NCBI RefSeq assembly: GCF_000717745.1
Contig: NZ_JOBH01000007.1
Location: 279,612 to 343,611 of the forward strand
Length of the DNA stretch: 64,000 nt
Reading direction: 5' to 3'
DNA from: Streptomyces violens
GTDB lineage: Bacteria > Actinomycetota > Actinomycetes > Streptomycetales > Streptomycetaceae
This document shows, one piece after another, positions 59,897 to 64,000 of this stretch. The notes beneath the pieces are model-generated. The model saw only the letters and a program-made list of their open reading frames with translations. It made no database searches and was not told the origin of the DNA. Position numbers and translations under genes: made by a program. Position 1 is the first letter of the stretch, and each line of letters starts with the position of its first letter.

Positions 59897-61230
59897 AGCC
59901 GGTTCCCTTCGCCGGTCGTGCCGTCCTCCGTGGACTCCTCCCTACGCTGCCACGGACGGCACAGTCCCAGGAAGCACGCGAGCGCCAGAAGTGCACAGGA
60001 ACCCTGTACGACAGCCATCGGCACGGCCGTCCGCTCGCCCGCGATACCCACCAGCGGCGAAGCCACGGCGCCCATCAGGAACGTGGAGGTGCCGAGCAGC
60101 GCCGAGGCGGAGCCGGCCGCGTGCGAGGTGCGCAGCAGCGCCTGGGTGTTGGTGCTCGGCATGACCAGGCCCATGGAGGCCATCAGGACGAACAGCCCGG
60201 CGGCCATCGGCGCGAGCCCGACGTGCCCGAAGACGCCGGTGGACATCAGCAGCAGCGCGGCGGCCGCGAGCGTGATCAGGCCCAGCCCGACCGCCAGCAC
60301 CTTGTCCAGCGAGACCCGGCCGACCAGCACCTTTCCGTTGAGCTGGCCGAGCGCGACCAGCCCGATGGAGTTGACCCCGAAGAGCAGGCTGTAGGTCTGC
60401 GCGGAGGCGCCGTAGATCTCCTGGATCACGAACGGCGAGGCGCTGATGTACGCGAAGAGCGCGGCGAAGGCGAAGGCGCTGACGAGCAGGTATCCGGTGA
60501 AGACCCGGTCGGCGACCAGTGCGCGCATGGTGCGCAGCGCGGCGCCGAGGCCGCCCGCCTGCCGGCGCTCGGGCGGCAGGGTCTCGTGCAGCTTTCGCCA
60601 GACGACGAGGGTGAGCAGCACGCCGATGACGGTGAGCACGACGAAGACGCCGCGCCAGTCGGTGACCTGGAGGATCTGCCCGCCGATCAGCGGGGCGACG
60701 ACCGGCGCGACGCCGGATATCAGCATCAGGGTGGAGAAGAAGCGGGCCATCGCCACGCCGTCGTACATGTCGCGGACGACGGCCCGCGCGATGACGATGC
60801 CGGCCGCGCCCGCGAGGCCCTGGACGAGCCGCGCCGCGATCAGGAACTCGGCGTTGGTGGCGACCGCACACAGGGCGGTCGCCAGTACGTAGATCACCAT
60901 CCCGATGAGGAGCGGGCGGCGGCGCCCCCACTTGTCGCTCATCGGCCCGACCACCATCTGCCCGAGCGCCATGCCGGCGAGGCAAGTGGTCAGGGTCAGC
61001 TGGACGGTGGCGGCGGGGCTGTTCAGGGACCGGGTGACCGCCGGCAGGGCCGGGAGGTACATGTCCATGGAGAGCGGCGGGACCGCGGTCAGGCCGCCCA
61101 GGATGAGGGTGACGAGGAGGCTCGTGCGGCGGGCCGCGGGGGTCGGCGCGGGGCCGGCGGCCGGGGCGGATATTCGGGGACTCGGGCGGCTCTGATGGCT
61201 CTCGGCCGTGGCGGGGCCGGGGTCCGACAT
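59893..61230 (-). CDS. MFS drug exporter of the Bcr/CflA family
   Basis: A 445-aa exporter with 12 membrane segments. Motifs: LTAVPPLSMDMYLPALPAVTRSL (the Bcr/CflA signature in helix 1), GPMSDKWGRRRPLLIG (loop 2-3) and LIGGQILQVTDWRGVF. Substrates in the family include bicyclomycin, chloramphenicol and amino acids. ATG at 61230 chosen for GGAG 6 nt upstream; ATGs at 61242 and 61272 lack ribosome sites. It precedes and overlaps the serine hydrolase gene by 4 nt, and follows the phoD gene after 87 nt. Confidence 0.9.
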   Translation of the reverse strand: MSDPGPATAESHQSRPSPRISAPAAGPAPTPAARRTSLLVTLILGGLTAVPPLSMDMYLPALPAVTRSLNSPAATVQLTLTTCLAGMALGQMVVGPMSDKWGRRRPLLIGMVIYVLATALCAVATNAEFLIAARLVQGLAGAAGIVIARAVVRDMYDGVAMARFFSTLMLISGVAPVVAPLIGGQILQVTDWRGVFVVLTVIGVLLTLVVWRKLHETLPPERRQAGGLGAALRTMRALVADRVFTGYLLVSAFAFAALFAYISASPFVIQEIYGASAQTYSLLFGVNSIGLVALGQLNGKVLVGRVSLDKVLAVGLGLITLAAAALLLMSTGVFGHVGLAPMAAGLFVLMASMGLVMPSTNTQALLRTSHAAGSASALLGTSTFLMGAVASPLVGIAGERTAVPMAVVQGSCALLALACFLGLCRPWQRREESTEDGTTGEGNRL

Positions 61231-61317
61231 GAGTGTCTCCATGGTTTGTAGATGTACGCACCATGGTGTCATGTCCTGGCGGACCCCGGCCTGTTTTCGT
61301 CCCCCCGGGCGGCTGGA

Positions 61318-62949
61318 TCAGGCGGGCTTCAGACCCGGGTTGCCCGCCTCGGACACGAAGGACGCGACGGTGGCGATGGGCGCGCCCTGCGTGGTCACCG
61401 CGGACACGGTCCGGTAGTCGGCGCGCGCCTTCTCCTGGTCCAGCTCGACCGTCACATAGCCGCGGCGGCCGTTGTAGAACTTCATGTGCGGATTGGCCGC
61501 CATGTACGCGTCCCAGTTCGGCGGCTTGTCGGCACCGTCCTTGCCACTGGCAATGGACGTCGTCACGAACTCCACGCCCTGCGTGCGCGACCCGGGGTCC
61601 CCGAAGTCCTTCTTGATGTCGAAGGCATAGTGCACATGCACATCCCCCGTGAGGACCACGAGGTTGTCCACACCCGCCGCCTCCGCGCCCGCCAGCACGC
61701 GGTCCCGGGAGGCGCTGTAGCCGTCCCAGGAGTCCATGCTGACCTTGTAGTCCGGGGCGGTGGTGGAGCGCCGCTCGGAGAAGGTGACCTGCTGCGGTAC
61801 GACGTTCCACAGCGCGCTGGAGCCGCGCCAGCCGTCGATCAGCCAGCGCTCCTGCGTCGCGCCGGTCAGCGTCCGGCTCTTGTCCCGGGACTCCGGGCCC
61901 GGCACGTCCCAGCCGTCGCCGTACGCCTGGTCGGAGCGGTACTGACGGGTGTCGAGGATGTCGAACTGGGCGAGCGTGCCGTACTGCACCCGGCGGTAGA
62001 GCTGCATGTCGGAGCCGCGCGGCTGCTGCGGGCGGCGTAGCGGCTGGTTCTCCCAGTACGCGCGGTAACCGGCGGCGCGACGGGCCAGGAATTCGGCCGC
62101 CGGCAGATTGTTCTCGCTGATGTCCGACGCGTAGTTGTTCTCCACCTCATGGTCGTCCCAGGTGACGACGAAGGGATGCGCCGCGTGGGCGGCCTGCAGG
62201 TCCGGGTCGGACTTGTACAGCGCGTACCGCAGCCGGTAGTCCTCCAGCGTGACCGTCTCCTTGTTGAAGAGCGCGGGCAGCGTGCGGTCGGTGTAATTAC
62301 GGGCGCCGCCAACCGCATTCACCGGGTACTCGTACAGGTAATCCCCGAGGTGGAAGACAACATCCAGGTCCTCCTCCGCCAGGTGCCGGTGGGCGGTGAA
62401 GTAACCGTCGTGGTACGCCTGGCAGGAGACGGCCCCCAGCCGCAGGCTCTGGAGACGCGCGCCGCGGGCCGGGGCGGTACGGGTACGGCCGACCGGGCTG
62501 ATCCAGTCACCGGCGCGGAACCGGTAGTAATACACCCGGTCCGGACCGAGCCCGGTCGCCTCAATATGTATCGAGTGGTTGAACTCCGGATGCGCCTCGG
62601 CCTTCCCCTGCCCTGCAATACGGGCGAACTTCTCATCGTGCGCGATCTCCCAGCGGACGGAGACCCGCGCCTCGGGCATTCCATTCCCCGGCTCGTACGG
62701 GCGGGGCGCCAGCCGGGTCCACAGGACGACCGAGCCCGGGAGCGGATCGCCGGAGGCGACACCGAGCGTGAAAGGGTTCTCGGAAAGGCTCTTCCCGTCC
62801 ACCTCGGCAGCGTAGGCCGCACCGGTGCCCGGCAGATTGGTCGCGAAGGCGAGCGTCGCGGCGGCCCCGGCGACGGTGAGGAAGCGGCGCCGCCCGAGGT
62901 GCTCGGCGGCGGCCCGCAACTGCTGATCGTGCTGGGAGTGCTGAGTCAT
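61318..62949 (-). CDS. phoD: Tat-exported alkaline phosphatase PhoD
   Basis: A 543-aa phosphodiesterase/alkaline phosphatase of the PhoD family. The twin-arginine signal is GRRRFLTVAGAAATLAF, ending about GAAYAAE. An N-terminal fibronectin-like domain (NPFTLGVASGDPLPGSVVLWTRL) is followed by the calcium/iron-dependent catalytic domain with SCQAYHDGYF, FHLGDYLYEYP, TWDDHEVENNY, FDILDTRQYR and LTGDVHVHYA. It releases phosphate from nucleotides, phospholipids or teichoic acids outside the cell. ATG with AGGGGCAG at 4-5 nt. I did not find a convincing PhoP box (GTTCACC direct repeat) in the 276 bp upstream. Confidence 0.94.
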   Translation of the reverse strand: MTQHSQHDQQLRAAAEHLGRRRFLTVAGAAATLAFATNLPGTGAAYAAEVDGKSLSENPFTLGVASGDPLPGSVVLWTRLAPRPYEPGNGMPEARVSVRWEIAHDEKFARIAGQGKAEAHPEFNHSIHIEATGLGPDRVYYYRFRAGDWISPVGRTRTAPARGARLQSLRLGAVSCQAYHDGYFTAHRHLAEEDLDVVFHLGDYLYEYPVNAVGGARNYTDRTLPALFNKETVTLEDYRLRYALYKSDPDLQAAHAAHPFVVTWDDHEVENNYASDISENNLPAAEFLARRAAGYRAYWENQPLRRPQQPRGSDMQLYRRVQYGTLAQFDILDTRQYRSDQAYGDGWDVPGPESRDKSRTLTGATQERWLIDGWRGSSALWNVVPQQVTFSERRSTTAPDYKVSMDSWDGYSASRDRVLAGAEAAGVDNLVVLTGDVHVHYAFDIKKDFGDPGSRTQGVEFVTTSIASGKDGADKPPNWDAYMAANPHMKFYNGRRGYVTVELDQEKARADYRTVSAVTTQGAPIATVASFVSEAGNPGLKPA

Positions 62950-63176
62950 CTGCCCCTGCCCCTGCCTGAAGTGGTCCCGGAGTTCTGGTTGTCTGCAGCG
63001 ATTGCAGAGGCCGGGGGCGGCGACGTGCTGTCGGATGTACGACGCAACGATGACGGCGGGATGAGGACTGGGGCCGCAACGGGCACAGCGGGGCAAACCC
63101 GCGCGGGGCGGCTTCGGGCGGGGCGCGGCGACGTCGGCGGCGCGGTTCAGTGCCGCCGACCACGGCCTGTGACGTG

Positions 63177-63226
63177 ACTTACGCTGCCGCCACCAAGGAC
63201 GCACCATGTCACTTACGCTGCCGCCA
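63177..63226 (+). promoter_or_regulatory. Duplicated promoter element and leaderless start of the SDR gene
   Basis: ACTTACGCTGCCGCCA occurs at 63177-63192 and 63211-63226, 34 bp apart. In the second copy TACGCT (63214-63219) is a TANNNT -10 element 6 nt before ATG 63226, whose A is the last base of the copy. The first copy lacks the ATG (ACC instead). Confidence 0.65.
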
Positions 63227-63987
63227 TGAGTGACATGAACAATCCGAAGGTTGCCGTGGTCACAGGCGCCGGCTCCGGCATCGGCCGCGCGGTCGCGCTG
63301 ACACTGGCCGCCGCGGGCTGGTCGGTGACACTGGCGGGACGGCGCGCGAAGGCTCTGGAGGAGACGGCGGGGCTGGCGGGTGAGGGTGCAGAGCTCCTCC
63401 CCATCCCCACCGACGTCACCGACCCCGCCGACGTCGCGGCGCTCTTCTCCGCCGCCCGCGACCGCTTCGGCCGGGTAGACCTGCTCTTCAACAACGCCGG
63501 TACATTCGGCGCGCCGGGTCCGCTGGAAGACCTCTCCTACGAGGACTGGCGCACGGTCGTCGACGTCAACCTCAACGGCGCCTTCCTCTGCGCCCAAGCG
63601 GCCTTCCGGGCGATGAAGGACCAGTCACCGCAGGGCGGCCGCATCATCAACAACGGCTCCATCTCCGCGCACGTCCCGCGCCCGCACTCCATCGCGTACA
63701 CCGCGACCAAGCACGCCATGACGGGCCTCACCAAGTCCCTCTCCCTGGACGGCCGTCCGTACAACATCGCCTGCGGCCAGATCGACATCGGCAACGCGGC
63801 AACGGAGATGACCGGCCGCATGCAGACCGGCATCCTCCAGGCCAACGGCGAACTGGCGGTGGAGCCGGTGATGGACGCAGCCGACGTCGCCCGCACGGTC
63901 CTCCACATGGCCGCACTCCCACTGGAGGCGAACGTACAGTTCGCCACGGTCATGGCTACGGGGATGCCGTACATCGGGCGGGGGTGA
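63226..63987 (+). CDS. Short-chain dehydrogenase/reductase
   Basis: A 253-aa classical SDR. Cofactor motif TGAGSGIG (13-20) and NNAG, catalytic Ser near 145 (NNGSISAHV) and YTATK (Tyr158, Lys162) are all in place. Arg after the Gly motif (AGRRAKAL) suggests NADP(H). Substrate unknown. The gene appears leaderless, with an own promoter, and ends 13 nt before the window edge. It is divergent from phoD. Confidence 0.9.
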   Translation: MSDMNNPKVAVVTGAGSGIGRAVALTLAAAGWSVTLAGRRAKALEETAGLAGEGAELLPIPTDVTDPADVAALFSAARDRFGRVDLLFNNAGTFGAPGPLEDLSYEDWRTVVDVNLNGAFLCAQAAFRAMKDQSPQGGRIINNGSISAHVPRPHSIAYTATKHAMTGLTKSLSLDGRPYNIACGQIDIGNAATEMTGRMQTGILQANGELAVEPVMDAADVARTVLHMAALPLEANVQFATVMATGMPYIGRG

Positions 63988-64000
63988 GGGGGGCGGGAAG

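Noticed and set aside
62950..63225. PhoP box before phoD
   Set aside because: No GTTCACC direct repeats with 11-bp period were seen on either strand.
1..64000. Mobile elements, attachment sites, tRNA or rRNA genes
   Set aside because: No transposase, integrase or recombinase motif, no tRNA-like cloverleaf and no long terminal repeats were noticed; composition is uniform across the window.

Overview
The window is chromosomal DNA of a Streptomyces or very close relative. The base composition is uniformly very GC-rich, starts are a mix of ATG, GTG and TTG behind AGGAG-type ribosome sites, several genes look leaderless, and many genes overlap by exactly 4 nt. The gene set is also typical: malEFG with LacI regulators, glnE next to glnA2, SARP, DrrAB, efeUOB, F420 reductase. 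I see no rRNA, tRNA, insertion sequence, phage gene or CRISPR array.

Layout. (1) 1-824: end of a SpoIIE/PP2C-type phosphatase. (2) 852-13771: a starch/maltodextrin region. Secreted alpha-amylase and pullulanase form one operon. A second, tightly coupled operon reads malE-malF-malG-alpha-glucosidase-LacI regulator. Divergent from malE lies a second alpha-glucosidase-LacI pair, so two paralogous modules flank the transporter in mirror image. CTTGC/GCAAG operators sit before the amylase and between malE and the second glucosidase. (3) 13808-18754: PAP2-type membrane phosphatase, an amidohydrolase with an APC permease, and a divergent TetR regulator. (4) 18761-29233: glnE and a glnA2-type enzyme, a secreted trypsin-like protease, nadE, an MFS exporter and a membrane-anchored endonuclease/phosphatase-fold protein. 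(5) 29506-38472: a DHA2 exporter with its TetR regulator, panB, a DrrAB-type exporter preceded by an 11-bp periodic heptamer array, and a 1142-aa SARP-NB-ARC-TPR regulator. (6) 38557-41015: an unknown protein, a site-2 protease homologue, a small membrane protein and F420H2:NADP oxidoreductase.

(7) 41074-48810 is the most distinctive block: a sialic-acid utilisation module. A cytosolic sialidase is fused by 4-nt overlaps to a sugar ABC importer (binding protein and two permeases). Divergent from the FadR-type regulator are a sialic-acid-lyase-like aldolase and a NanT-type MFS importer. Two almost identical palindromes, one before each operon, look like the regulator's operators. (8) 48909-51492: an unknown protein, an Rsm22-type methyltransferase and a prim-pol-like protein with an apparently lost catalytic Asp. 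(9) 51517-57479: the iron block efeO-efeB-efeU with a lipoprotein, a PhzF protein and heme oxygenase, with DtxR/IdeR-type iron boxes before efeO and heme oxygenase. (10) 57606-63987: map, a 73-aa protein, a serine hydrolase probably starting at CTG, a Bcr/CflA exporter, a PhoD phosphatase and an SDR oxidoreductase with a duplicated promoter element.

How the genes fit together. The amylase and pullulanase degrade starch outside the cell, MalEFG imports the dextrins and the glucosidases hydrolyse them inside. Neither sugar ABC system has an ATPase gene here, so both must borrow one (in Streptomyces normally MsiK). The sialic-acid block repeats this logic with import first and glycosidase inside the cell. 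All functions are inferred from motifs and remembered families; no database search was run.
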